Assembly (NCBI GenBank): GCA_902597555.1 | Contig: CACJYE010000005.1 | Location: forward strand, 1-37,644 | DNA from: an uncultured Pelagibacteraceae bacterium | Lineage (GTDB): Bacteria > Pseudomonadota > Alphaproteobacteria > Pelagibacterales > Pelagibacteraceae | DNA: 37,644 bases | Direction of reading: 5' to 3' | In this document: positions 1 through 8,815 of the stretch, piece by piece | Numbering within the stretch: position 1 is the first letter of the stretch | Layout of the letters: each line of letters begins with the position of its first letter | Notes under the pieces: model-generated | What the model was told of the DNA's origin: nothing | What the model saw: the letters and a program-made list of their open reading frames with translations, nothing else | The model's database searches: none | Program-made: the position numbers and the translations under genes

Positions 1-1
1 A

Positions 2-529
2 GAAAAAGTTAAATCAGATATTTCTGAAATTAAAGGCCTAGCTTATTGTGTTGGTTCAATTGATTTGAAACCATTAAGAATGGTAAATGAACAAGACTTT
101 CAGAAATGCATGAAACTTAATCTTTATTCTGCTGTAGAAGCTATTAAAGGATTTCAAGAAAGTTTAAAAAAAAATAAAGGTTCGATAGTATTATTTTCGA
201 CCGTTGCCGCTCAAAGAGGTTTTACCAATCATGCAATCATAGCCTCAGCAAAAGCTGCTGTTGAAGGATTGACGGTTTCTCTTGCAGCAGAATTTGCTCC
301 AAACATAAGAGTAAATTGTGTGGCACCAAGTTTAACAAAATCTAAAATAGCAGAACCAATGTTAAAAAATACTGCTATAGCTGAAGGTATTGCAAAAGCA
401 CATCCTCTTAAAAGGTTAGGTGAAGGTAAAGACTCTGCTGCTCTTGCTAAATTCTTACTAACAGAAGATAGTTCTTGGGTTACAGGCCAAATAATTGCTG
501 TTGATGGTGGTAGATCTAAATTATCTTAA
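2..529 (+). CDS. SDR family oxidoreductase, 5'-truncated by window edge
   Basis: Frame open from nt 2 (EKVKSDISEIKGLAYCVGSIDLKPLRM...), continuous with ORF 65..529. SDR features: FSTVAA, SAKAAVEGLTVSLAAEFAPNIRVNCVAPS, VTGQIIAVDGG. Confidence 0.9.
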   Translation, partial: EKVKSDISEIKGLAYCVGSIDLKPLRMVNEQDFQKCMKLNLYSAVEAIKGFQESLKKNKGSIVLFSTVAAQRGFTNHAIIASAKAAVEGLTVSLAAEFAPNIRVNCVAPSLTKSKIAEPMLKNTAIAEGIAKAHPLKRLGEGKDSAALAKFLLTEDSSWVTGQIIAVDGGRSKLS

Positions 530-530
530 A

Positions 531-752
531 ATGGATTGGGATTTAAATCACCTAAAAAAAATTAAGACATCTTGGTTAAAACATTTTTTATACGCAAGCT
601 ATTTTAACTTTTTAGCTCTTTTAATTTTTATTACAGGTTTAATCCATAGTATTTTTCCATGGATATTTACTTTTACACCTTACAAACTTGCAAAGAGAAT
701 TGTTGATGGAACAGAAAAACAATTTGGATCAAATTTTAAAAAAAGGAATTGA
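531..752 (+). CDS. Small membrane protein, DUF6356-like
   Basis: In-frame ATG at 531 just after the SDR stop; about 73 aa with a central hydrophobic segment (NFLALLIFITGLIHSIFPWIF), resembling DUF6356 proteins. Confidence 0.65.
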   Translation: MDWDLNHLKKIKTSWLKHFLYASYFNFLALLIFITGLIHSIFPWIFTFTPYKLAKRIVDGTEKQFGSNFKKRN

Positions 753-1416
753 ATTAAAGTCTAGTGGTACCACAGGCCCACAAAAGAATATTTATCAATC
801 TCCTTACAAGCTAAGAAATGCAAATAAGATTGCACGTGAATGTCAAAAAATTTCACCTAAAAGTAAAATTTATACAGTTTGTAAATTAGAACATGCTGGT
901 GGGCTTTTAGCTCAAACATTACCAGGTTATGAAGTAGGTGCACATTTAGAAATTGAAAAATTTAATGCATATAATTTTTGTAAAAAAATTAAACGCTTTA
1001 CACACAGTCACATAACACCAAAACATGCAAGAGCTATAATGCTGACTAAATCATTTCAAGATTTAAATTTAAAAGGTGTATGGATCACCTGTGGTAGTGA
1101 ACCAGTGGAGTGGGAATTAATAACAAAATTTGTTGAAAAGGGTTGTAAATTTATGGTCAACTGGGGCATGACCGAAATTGGGCCTTGTGCGATTAACACT
1201 GTTTTTAAAGATATAGATGCAGTTGAAGATTATAAAAAGAGAGCGTTGGAGGGAACTTTAATGGGAGACAAAGTTTACTGTGATTTAAAAATTGAAAAAG
1301 ACACATTACATGTAAAAGGAGATATAAGTGTTTTTGGAAATAATTGGTTTGATACAAGAGATCGAGTAAAAAAAAATGAAACTAATGAGTTTTATATTCA
1401 AGGGAGATCAATATAA
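706..1416 (+). CDS. Short AMP-dependent synthetase/ligase-like protein
   Basis: SSGTTGPQK (A3-like P-loop), NWGMTEIGP (A5-like), FDTRDRV (A7-like). ATG at 706 overlaps the preceding gene; the ORF track uses an upstream TTG at 688. Confidence 0.7.
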   Translation: MEQKNNLDQILKKGIELKSSGTTGPQKNIYQSPYKLRNANKIARECQKISPKSKIYTVCKLEHAGGLLAQTLPGYEVGAHLEIEKFNAYNFCKKIKRFTHSHITPKHARAIMLTKSFQDLNLKGVWITCGSEPVEWELITKFVEKGCKFMVNWGMTEIGPCAINTVFKDIDAVEDYKKRALEGTLMGDKVYCDLKIEKDTLHVKGDISVFGNNWFDTRDRVKKNETNEFYIQGRSI

Positions 1417-1419
1417 TTT

Positions 1420-2487
1420 ATGAGGTTTATTTTTTTAATTATAATTATTTTTTTTTCTAAAGTTTCACTTTCACACTCTAAAAGTTATAATTTTATACAA
1501 TTAGTATCATTAAATGAACCGTGGGGATCATCTTTTATTAGTGATGAGGAACTCATTATCACTGAAAAAACTGGAAAGATAAAAATAGTAAATATTACTT
1601 CTAAAGAAGCCTACGAAGTTAAACATAACTTAAATTATTTTGTTGTTGGACAAGGAGGTTTATTAGATATTATTTACCAAGATAATTACTTATGGATTTC
1701 TTATTCAGAAAATAGAGGGGATTGGAAAACAAGCACCTCGATTGCAAAAGCTGAATTTAATAAAAAAAATTTAGATTTTAAAAATATATTTCAAGCAGAG
1801 CCACCAATAGAATCTGGTTATCATTTCGGTTCAAGACTAGCTATAAAAGATAATTATCTTTTTGCATCAGCTGGTGAAAGAGGTGGAGGTATGATTGCTC
1901 AAGATCCGACAAATCATCCTGGAAGTATTATCAGAATTTATTTAGATGGTAGTATTCCAAAAGATAACCCTAAGTTTGAGGGTAAATCAAATTGGTTACC
2001 AGAAATTTATCAAATTGGTGTTCGTAATCCTCAAGGCTTAACCTATTCCTCTTTTGATGGAAAAATTTATGCAAGCAACCATGGTGCAAAAGGTGGTGAT
2101 TGGTTTGGTGAAATAAAAAAAGGAGAAAATTATGGTTGGAAAATTTTAGGTTGGGGTGGAACAAATTATTCAGGCTCAAAGATTGGACCTAAATGGAAAC
2201 CAGGCTTTACCAAAGCAATCCAATACTGGGTACCTTCAATAGCAGCAAGTGCTATAACTATTTATAAGGGAAAAGAATTTAGTGAATGGAATGGCGAAGC
2301 GTTAATTACTTCTTTAAAAGATAAATCAATGAGAAAATTAAACTTTAAAAATTCATCTAAGATTGAAGAAACAATTATTTTCAAAGATAAAATTGGAAGA
2401 ATAAGAGATATACAAGTTCACCCAGTTAATGGAAAAATATATTTTCTTGCAGGAAACAGTTTATGGTTAATGGAGAAAAAAAAATAA
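1420..2487 (+). CDS. PQQ-dependent sugar dehydrogenase (glucose/sorbosone dehydrogenase family)
   Basis: N-terminal signal-like hydrophobic stretch; GYHFGSR, RNPQGL, NHGAKGGDWFGEIKKGENYGW and YWVPSIAASAITIY match GSDH beta-propeller motifs. Confidence 0.85.
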   Translation: MRFIFLIIIIFFSKVSLSHSKSYNFIQLVSLNEPWGSSFISDEELIITEKTGKIKIVNITSKEAYEVKHNLNYFVVGQGGLLDIIYQDNYLWISYSENRGDWKTSTSIAKAEFNKKNLDFKNIFQAEPPIESGYHFGSRLAIKDNYLFASAGERGGGMIAQDPTNHPGSIIRIYLDGSIPKDNPKFEGKSNWLPEIYQIGVRNPQGLTYSSFDGKIYASNHGAKGGDWFGEIKKGENYGWKILGWGGTNYSGSKIGPKWKPGFTKAIQYWVPSIAASAITIYKGKEFSEWNGEALITSLKDKSMRKLNFKNSSKIEETIIFKDKIGRIRDIQVHPVNGKIYFLAGNSLWLMEKKK

Positions 2488-2488
2488 T

Positions 2489-3472
2489 ATGAAAGAAAGA
2501 CCTTATCATCATTTACCTGATGGTACTTTCAGGAATCCAAAAGGATCTCCAGTGATAATATCCAGATCAGGAAAATTTTCTTATAGAACTTTCAGTAAAT
2601 TAAGAAAAAAAGTTGATTTATCTTATCCAAAAAAACATGTGATTGAAAAAGAAAAAGTGTTAGCTGATTTAGAAAAATATAAAGATAATGATTATATTGC
2701 TTGGATAGGTCACGCGACATATCTTATAAAATTAAGTGGAACTACAATTATAACAGATCCTGTATTTTCAAAGAATGCTGGACCACTAATCTTTGGTCCA
2801 AAAAGATTTACTGATCCTGCAATAAAATTAAATGAGATACCTAAAACGGATATATTTTTACTCACTCATAATCATTACGATCATCAGGACATGTCAACAA
2901 TTAGAAATTTTCCTTTCAAGAGTGCAAAAGTATTAACACCTCTAAATCTTGGTAAATATTTTAAAGGATATAAAGATGTAAATGAAATGGATTGGTATGA
3001 TCAAATAATTATAAATGAGGATTTGAAAATTTCTTTACTTCCTGCAGTTCATTGGTCAAAGAGAAGTTTAACAGACACTAATAAAACTTTGTGGGGTAAT
3101 TTTTTAATAGAACATAAAAATAAAAAAATTTTATTTGCATGTGACACCGGATATGGGGAAATCTACAAAGAACTAGGAGAAAAATATGGTCCTATAGATC
3201 TGACAATGATTAATATTGGGGCTTATAATTTTAAACCAATGTTTGATAAAACTATTTATCATACTACACCTGAAGAAGCCTTGAATGTTGCAAAGGACCT
3301 AATAAGTAAAAAAGTATTAGGAATGCATTGGGGAACATTTGTTTTATCATTAGAGCCGATTATGGAACCCCCAATTAGATTTAAAGATAGTGCTGAAAAA
3401 TATGGTTTTAGTAAAGAAGATGCTATTATTTTTAAAATTGGAGAAGTTAGTCCTTTAGATAAATTGTTATAG
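2489..3472 (+). CDS. MBL fold metallo-hydrolase (NAPE-PLD/UlaG-like)
   Basis: WIGHATYLIKLSGTTIITDPVFS, LTHNHYDHQD, LFACDTGYG, GMHWGTF. Confidence 0.88.
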   Translation: MKERPYHHLPDGTFRNPKGSPVIISRSGKFSYRTFSKLRKKVDLSYPKKHVIEKEKVLADLEKYKDNDYIAWIGHATYLIKLSGTTIITDPVFSKNAGPLIFGPKRFTDPAIKLNEIPKTDIFLLTHNHYDHQDMSTIRNFPFKSAKVLTPLNLGKYFKGYKDVNEMDWYDQIIINEDLKISLLPAVHWSKRSLTDTNKTLWGNFLIEHKNKKILFACDTGYGEIYKELGEKYGPIDLTMINIGAYNFKPMFDKTIYHTTPEEALNVAKDLISKKVLGMHWGTFVLSLEPIMEPPIRFKDSAEKYGFSKEDAIIFKIGEVSPLDKLL

Positions 3473-4393
3473 AGTTAAATACTTAATTGCAAAAAATATA
3501 GTTCCAATAGAAGCAATAGTTGAAACAAAAATTGCTTTAATTATATTTTCGGGACTTACATTATAAGCTGCACATAAAACTATAGAAGTAACTCCGCAAG
3601 GTGCAACACTAACGAAGAAAGCACCTGGTATTTCAGCAGGCAATCCTGCATTAAAAATTATTAATCCAATTAACATTAAAATTATCGGGGAAATGACTAA
3701 TTTCAAAACTGAAATAGAAACAGATAATTTGTTAATTACATTTTTAGTATAAAACGAAAGAATTATGCCAATTGCAAACAATCCAACTGGTGAAACACAT
3801 GCTGCAAGTTTAGACAAAGTGTATTCAATCGGTGTTTGATCAATATTAAAATTTAATAATAAAAATAATAGACCTATAATTATTGAAAGAATAAATGGGT
3901 TTAAAAATAAATTTTTAATAAAATTAAATAAATTTACATTTTGTTTTGTAGATAATTCAAGAAAAAAAGCAATTATAGATAATAAAATTATCCCATCCAT
4001 TAATATAATGCTTGCAACTTGTGTAATTACATTTTGTTGAAAGTAAATTTCTGTTATTGGCAAAAGCAAAGTCACATGGTTTGATAATGCAACTGTTAAA
4101 GCCCAAATAATTGACTCTGGAATTGATCTTTTAAAATATTTTGAAGTAATTAAGTAAGCAATAATTCCGCATATCGATTGCATAATTAAATAAGAAAAAA
4201 TTTGTTTGAAATCTACTTGTCCAATTTCATTTTGTGCTATTAGCTTAATTATCAATGCTGGCACTGCAATATAGAACAAAAAAAGATTTAAAATTTTAGC
4301 ATGACTAAGGTCTAAGACTTTTAACTTACCAAATACAAACCCTAAAAAAGTAATAAATATAAATGGAGTTAGTCCTAAAAAAATTGTGAACAT
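3467..4393 (-). CDS. AEC family transporter (auxin efflux carrier-like)
   Basis: About 308 aa with many TM segments; AEC-like start (GFVFGKLKVL) and C-terminal APCGVTSIVLCAAYNV. Confidence 0.8.
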   Translation of the reverse strand: MFTIFLGLTPFIFITFLGFVFGKLKVLDLSHAKILNLFLFYIAVPALIIKLIAQNEIGQVDFKQIFSYLIMQSICGIIAYLITSKYFKRSIPESIIWALTVALSNHVTLLLPITEIYFQQNVITQVASIILMDGIILLSIIAFFLELSTKQNVNLFNFIKNLFLNPFILSIIIGLLFLLLNFNIDQTPIEYTLSKLAACVSPVGLFAIGIILSFYTKNVINKLSVSISVLKLVISPIILMLIGLIIFNAGLPAEIPGAFFVSVAPCGVTSIVLCAAYNVSPENIIKAIFVSTIASIGTIFFAIKYLTL

Positions 4394-4396
4394 AAA

Positions 4397-5188
4397 TTAT
4401 TTAATCGTTATTCTATGCATTATTCTATTTCCTTTGAAGGGTGTTGCCTGATGGAGCATAGATCTGTTATCCCATATAGCCAATTGATTTTTTTCCCAAG
4501 GCAAAGAAAATTGAAACTTCTTCTTAATTTGATGATTAAATAAAAATTTTTTGAATTTTTCTTGATTTTTTATCTTTGAACTAAAACCAACAAAATGTCC
4601 TGGACTGCAATAAATAGAATAATTTGTACTGATTTTCATAATTATTTTATGTGAAGATTTAAGTTCTTTAATATTTTTTCCTTTTTCTTTTACTCTTTCT
4701 TTTGTTGTAACCGATATTGGACCCTCAGAGGAATATTTACCTTTAATATTTTTAAATTTTCTTTTTATTGGATTTGGTAGTTCTTTATAAGCAAGATATT
4801 GAGAACAAAATTCTGTATTAGCTTTTCCTTTTTTTGGGACAAGTTTAGAAAGTAACATTGTAAATCTTGGAGGCTTTTTTGTATAAATCGAGTCAGTATG
4901 AAATTGTTCACCAAAACTTGGTCCTTTATCAGTTGATTTTCTTTGCACCACTGTAATTTGAGGGAATTTTTTATTTAAACCTTTTAGTCTTGGATAGTTA
5001 GCTAAATTTCCAAAATATTTTGCAAACTTAATGAAAAGTTTAGAAGTTAATTTTTGCTCTTTAAAATATAACATTCCATATTTATTCAGTGCTTTTTTGA
5101 TTTTTGAAATATCTTTATTTGAAACATCTTTTAAATTTACAATTATTTCTGCTCCAATATTTTTTTTATTTGGAATTATTTTTAACAT
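4397..5188 (-). CDS. TauD/TfdA family Fe(II)/2-oxoglutarate dioxygenase
   Basis: FHTDSIYTKKPPRFTML (HxD) and distal LAIWDNRSMLHQATPFKGNRIMHRITI. Confidence 0.85.
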   Translation of the reverse strand: MLKIIPNKKNIGAEIIVNLKDVSNKDISKIKKALNKYGMLYFKEQKLTSKLFIKFAKYFGNLANYPRLKGLNKKFPQITVVQRKSTDKGPSFGEQFHTDSIYTKKPPRFTMLLSKLVPKKGKANTEFCSQYLAYKELPNPIKRKFKNIKGKYSSEGPISVTTKERVKEKGKNIKELKSSHKIIMKISTNYSIYCSPGHFVGFSSKIKNQEKFKKFLFNHQIKKKFQFSLPWEKNQLAIWDNRSMLHQATPFKGNRIMHRITIK

Positions 5189-6053
5189 TTTCTAGAAAAA
5201 ATTTTTTTAGATGATTTATAGTTTGTTTAGGACTTTCCTCTGGAATGAAATGATCTGAATTAATTTCTGCACCATAGATTTTTTTATTTGTATATTTTTG
5301 CCATATTTTAATAGAATTAAACTGCTTTCCAACTACTCCTTTTTTTCCCCACAAAACTTGGATAGGAATATTTAATTTTTTATTTCTATCTTTTTTATCG
5401 TGCTCTAAGTCTATAGTCGCCGCAGCCCTATAATCTTCGCATGTTGCATGAATTCTTTTATTTTGTCTAAAGGCTCTAAAATATTCATCTTCAACTTTTC
5501 CAATCGCACGTTTAGAAGACCTATTAAACCGACTATGGAGCCATCTTTTAGGGTCTGCCATTATCATTTTCTCTGGTAAAGGTGCAGGCTGTATCAAATA
5601 AAACCAATGAAAATACCCTTTTGCAAATTTCATATCTGTGTGCTCGTACATATCAAGAGTTGGACAAATATCTAATACACTTAAAGCCATAATTTTATTT
5701 CTATAATCTCTTGCCATTCTATGTGCAACTCTCCCGCCTCTATCATGTCCTGCAACAAAAAATTTTTTAAAATTTAATTTGCTCATCAATTGAACCATAT
5801 CTTTAGCCATTTCTCTTTTAGAATAATTTTTATGATTAGTACCACCAGGTAAAACTAAACTATCTCCATACCCTCTAAGGTCAGCAACTATTACGGTAAA
5901 ATATTTACTAAGCTCAGGGGCAGTCTTGTGCCACATCACATGTGTTTGGGGATATCCATGAAGTAGTAATAAAGGAGGACCTTTACCTTTAAATCTACAA
6001 AAAATTTTACCTTTGTTTACCTTAACAAATTTTTTTTTAAAACCATTAAACAT
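5166..6053 (-). CDS. Alpha/beta hydrolase, haloacetate/fluoroacetate dehalogenase-like
   Basis: LLLHGYPQTHVMWHKTAPELSKYFTVIVADLRGYGDS, AGHDRGGRVAHRMA, YFHWFYLIQPAPLPEKMI, C-terminal SDHFIPEE. Confidence 0.8.
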   Translation of the reverse strand: MFNGFKKKFVKVNKGKIFCRFKGKGPPLLLLHGYPQTHVMWHKTAPELSKYFTVIVADLRGYGDSLVLPGGTNHKNYSKREMAKDMVQLMSKLNFKKFFVAGHDRGGRVAHRMARDYRNKIMALSVLDICPTLDMYEHTDMKFAKGYFHWFYLIQPAPLPEKMIMADPKRWLHSRFNRSSKRAIGKVEDEYFRAFRQNKRIHATCEDYRAAATIDLEHDKKDRNKKLNIPIQVLWGKKGVVGKQFNSIKIWQKYTNKKIYGAEINSDHFIPEESPKQTINHLKKFFLENVKNNSK

Positions 6054-6064
6054 GATTAAACTAT

Positions 6065-6340
6065 TTAATTATTTAATAGTTTATTTTTCGCCTTTTCAAA
6101 TTCCTCTTGAGAAATAATTCCTTTTTCTTTTAAACCATTTAATTTAGTGAGTTCATCACTTAAATTGCTATTTTGTTCAGAAGCAGTCTCGCTTTTCTCA
6201 TCGGTCTCACTTTCGGATTGCTCCTTTTCAGCTCTATTAGCTTCCTTAGACTTAAAACCATTCATAATTGCCATTCCACCTAAGTATAAAACATAAGCCA
6301 TAATAGGAATAACCAATCCAAAAAAAATTATTTTTTCCAT
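6065..6340 (-). CDS. SHOCT domain-containing membrane protein
   Basis: N-terminal TM, charged linker, C-terminal LTKLNGLKEKGIISQEEFEKAKNKLL (SHOCT motif). Confidence 0.75.
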   Translation of the reverse strand: MEKIIFFGLVIPIMAYVLYLGGMAIMNGFKSKEANRAEKEQSESETDEKSETASEQNSNLSDELTKLNGLKEKGIISQEEFEKAKNKLLNN

Positions 6341-6343
6341 AAT

Positions 6344-6547
6344 TTAATCTTCATCCTCTTCACGCCAGTTTTTTTCATACATCAAATATGCAGCATAAAT
6401 TACTGATATTGTGCCTACAATCATACCATAATCAAAACCAGTTTGCATGTCATGCAAATACCAACCCAGCTGTGTAGCTCCAATGGGTGGAACAGTAAGA
6501 AGTAAAAAAATTATTCCAAATCTGTAAGGTCGCTTAGGTTTTTTCAT
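6344..6547 (-). CDS. Small membrane protein of unknown function
   Basis: 67 aa, two hydrophobic segments, 3 bp upstream of the SHOCT gene on the same strand. Confidence 0.6.
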   Translation of the reverse strand: MKKPKRPYRFGIIFLLLTVPPIGATQLGWYLHDMQTGFDYGMIVGTISVIYAAYLMYEKNWREEDED

Positions 6548-6585
6548 CCTAATAAATTAACAGATTACAGCTTGGGGTTTAATTA

Positions 6586-7431
6586 TTAAATTTGCGATCT
6601 TTTGAAACAGTCTATGGTATTTTTAAGTAAACAGGCAATAGTCATAGGTCCGACTCCACCTGGAACAGGTGTAAGTGCTTTTGCATTTTTTGAAACTTCA
6701 TCAAAATGTACATCACCAACTATACCTTTATCAGTTTTATTTATGCCAACATCAATGACAATAGCATCTTTCTTAACCCAATCTCCTCGAACAAGTTCAG
6801 GTATACCTACAGCTGCAACAATTATATCTGCCTCTAAACATTCAGCTTTTAAGTCTTTAGTTTTTGAATGAGTTATAATTACGGTGCAATTTTCTTTTAA
6901 AAGAAGTTGTGTCATTGGTTTACCATTTAAATTTGATCTACCCACAACCACAGCTTTTTTACCACTTAAATTAGGTTCAATTTTTTTTATCAATAAATAA
7001 CATCCAAGTGGAGTACAGGGTATCGAACTTTCATAACCAGATGAAAGATTGCCTACATTCATTGGATGAAATCCATCTACGTCTTTTGAGGGATCAATAG
7101 CTTCTATAACCTTCTGCTTATCAATATGCTTAGGTAAAGGAAGTTGAACTAAAATTCCTGAAACAGTTTCATCACTGTTTAGTTCTTGAATTTTTTCTAG
7201 AACAGTCTTTTCTTCAACTGAGTCTGGATATTTAATTACTTCAGATTTTAATCCTACTTCATTTGCTGACTTCTCTTTATTTCTAACATAAATCTGACTA
7301 GGTGTTAAATCACCAATCAGTATTACTGTTAAACCTGGTACTTTATTATGTTTTGATTTTAACTCTGCAACTTCTTCCTTTAACTCTGCTCTTAATTCTG
7401 CGGCTGCTTTTTTTCCATCAATTAAAATCAT
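6586..7431 (-). CDS. folD: Bifunctional methylenetetrahydrofolate dehydrogenase/cyclohydrolase
   Basis: GILVQLPLPKHID, KDVDGFHPMNVG, PCTPLGC, VVVGRSNLNGKPM, TPVPGGVGPMTIACL. Confidence 0.96.
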   Translation of the reverse strand: MILIDGKKAAAELRAELKEEVAELKSKHNKVPGLTVILIGDLTPSQIYVRNKEKSANEVGLKSEVIKYPDSVEEKTVLEKIQELNSDETVSGILVQLPLPKHIDKQKVIEAIDPSKDVDGFHPMNVGNLSSGYESSIPCTPLGCYLLIKKIEPNLSGKKAVVVGRSNLNGKPMTQLLLKENCTVIITHSKTKDLKAECLEADIIVAAVGIPELVRGDWVKKDAIVIDVGINKTDKGIVGDVHFDEVSKNAKALTPVPGGVGPMTIACLLKNTIDCFKRSQI

Positions 7432-7440
7432 AATTCTCTC

Positions 7441-7731
7441 TTAAAAAATCATTGGTGCGATGTACAGCTTCATACACATTTCGATAAACCAAATCAATAA
7501 AAGAAGAATGATTGGAGAAATATCTAGTGAACCTAGATTTGGCAAAAAACGTCTAATTTTATTCAGGAAAGGCTCGGTTAATTTGTAACTTAACTCTAAA
7601 ATTGCATACACAAACCTATTTTGAGTATTAAGAACGTTAAAAGCTATTAACCAACTTACAATAACATTGGCGATTACAACATAAGAGTACAATTTTAAAA
7701 TTTGTAAAACTAAATAAAAAATAGCTATCAT
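7441..7731 (-). CDS. YggT family membrane protein
   Basis: SWLIAFNVLNTQNRFVYAILELSYKLTEPFLNKIRRFLPNLGSLDISPIILLL matches the YggT pattern. Confidence 0.88.
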   Translation of the reverse strand: MIAIFYLVLQILKLYSYVVIANVIVSWLIAFNVLNTQNRFVYAILELSYKLTEPFLNKIRRFLPNLGSLDISPIILLLLIWFIEMCMKLYIAPMIF

Positions 7732-8813
7732 TTTTTTTCAACATAAATCGACTGACTTGGGAAAGCAAATGAAGCACCATTTTTTTCTACAATTTCCTTA
7801 ATCGCAATTGCTAATCTTTCTTTTACATCAAGCCAATTATTCCAACTTCCTGTTTTTGTAAAGCATCTTACATACATATCTATTGAACTATCAGAAAATT
7901 TATCAACTCTTACCGCAACACCAATTGAAGTATTATAATCTTCGCTTGAATTAATATGACTTTCGATTTCATCTCTAATTTTTTTTAACTGATCTACCGT
8001 AGTGTCATATTGTAGTGTAATAATCCAACTGATTAACCAATTTGAAGTTTCACTTACATTAACAACTGCGTTTTCAGCAAATTGAAAATTTGGAATAATA
8101 GCAAGAGATTTGTCAAACTTTCTAATTGTTGTTGATCTAAATCCAATCTTTTCTACTACTCCTTCAATAATACCCTCGACAGCTATCCAGTCTCCAATTT
8201 TAAATCTTTTTTCAACTAAAACTAAAATTCCTGATATTAAATTTTTGAATAAATCTTGTGCCCCTAATGCTACAGCAACTCCAAACAATCCAAGACCTGC
8301 AATGATTGGACCTATTTTAATTCCCCACAATTCTAAAACTGCTGCTAAACCTAAAATAAAAATTAAAATTTTTAACGATTTAATTATCCAGCCAATAAGT
8401 TCTCTTGTTAACAATTTGTCTAAACCGCTAAGTATGTATGAGATTGGTTCTATGATTTGGTGAATTACCCAAAAAATTAAAATAGTGATCAAAGTTCTAT
8501 TAATTGTATCTACCACTTCTCTTCCCTCTAGTGAGAAAGTCATGTAGTAGCTTGCAATAAAAAATCCTAATACAATTGGTAAAAATCTTGCTGGACCTAC
8601 AAGTGATTGAACAAAAGTATCATCTAATTTATTCGTTGTTCTTTTCGAGATAATTTCTAATTTTTTAATAACTAATTTGCTTATTAGACCTCTAAAAATT
8701 AAGAATAGTAAAAATATTCCAATACCAATTAAGATTTGAAAGATATCAACACCGAGAATTCCTTTATTCCATACTGATAAAAATATCTCTGAAAAATTAT
8801 TAATTAATTCCAT
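7728..8813 (-). CDS. MscS-family small-conductance mechanosensitive channel
   Basis: LGLFGVAVALGAQDLFKNLISGILVLVEKRFKIGDWIAVEGIIEGVVEKIGFRSTTIRKFDKSLAIIPN. Confidence 0.9.
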   Translation of the reverse strand: MELINNFSEIFLSVWNKGILGVDIFQILIGIGIFLLFLIFRGLISKLVIKKLEIISKRTTNKLDDTFVQSLVGPARFLPIVLGFFIASYYMTFSLEGREVVDTINRTLITILIFWVIHQIIEPISYILSGLDKLLTRELIGWIIKSLKILIFILGLAAVLELWGIKIGPIIAGLGLFGVAVALGAQDLFKNLISGILVLVEKRFKIGDWIAVEGIIEGVVEKIGFRSTTIRKFDKSLAIIPNFQFAENAVVNVSETSNWLISWIITLQYDTTVDQLKKIRDEIESHINSSEDYNTSIGVAVRVDKFSDSSIDMYVRCFTKTGSWNNWLDVKERLAIAIKEIVEKNGASFAFPSQSIYVEKK

Positions 8814-8815
8814 TT

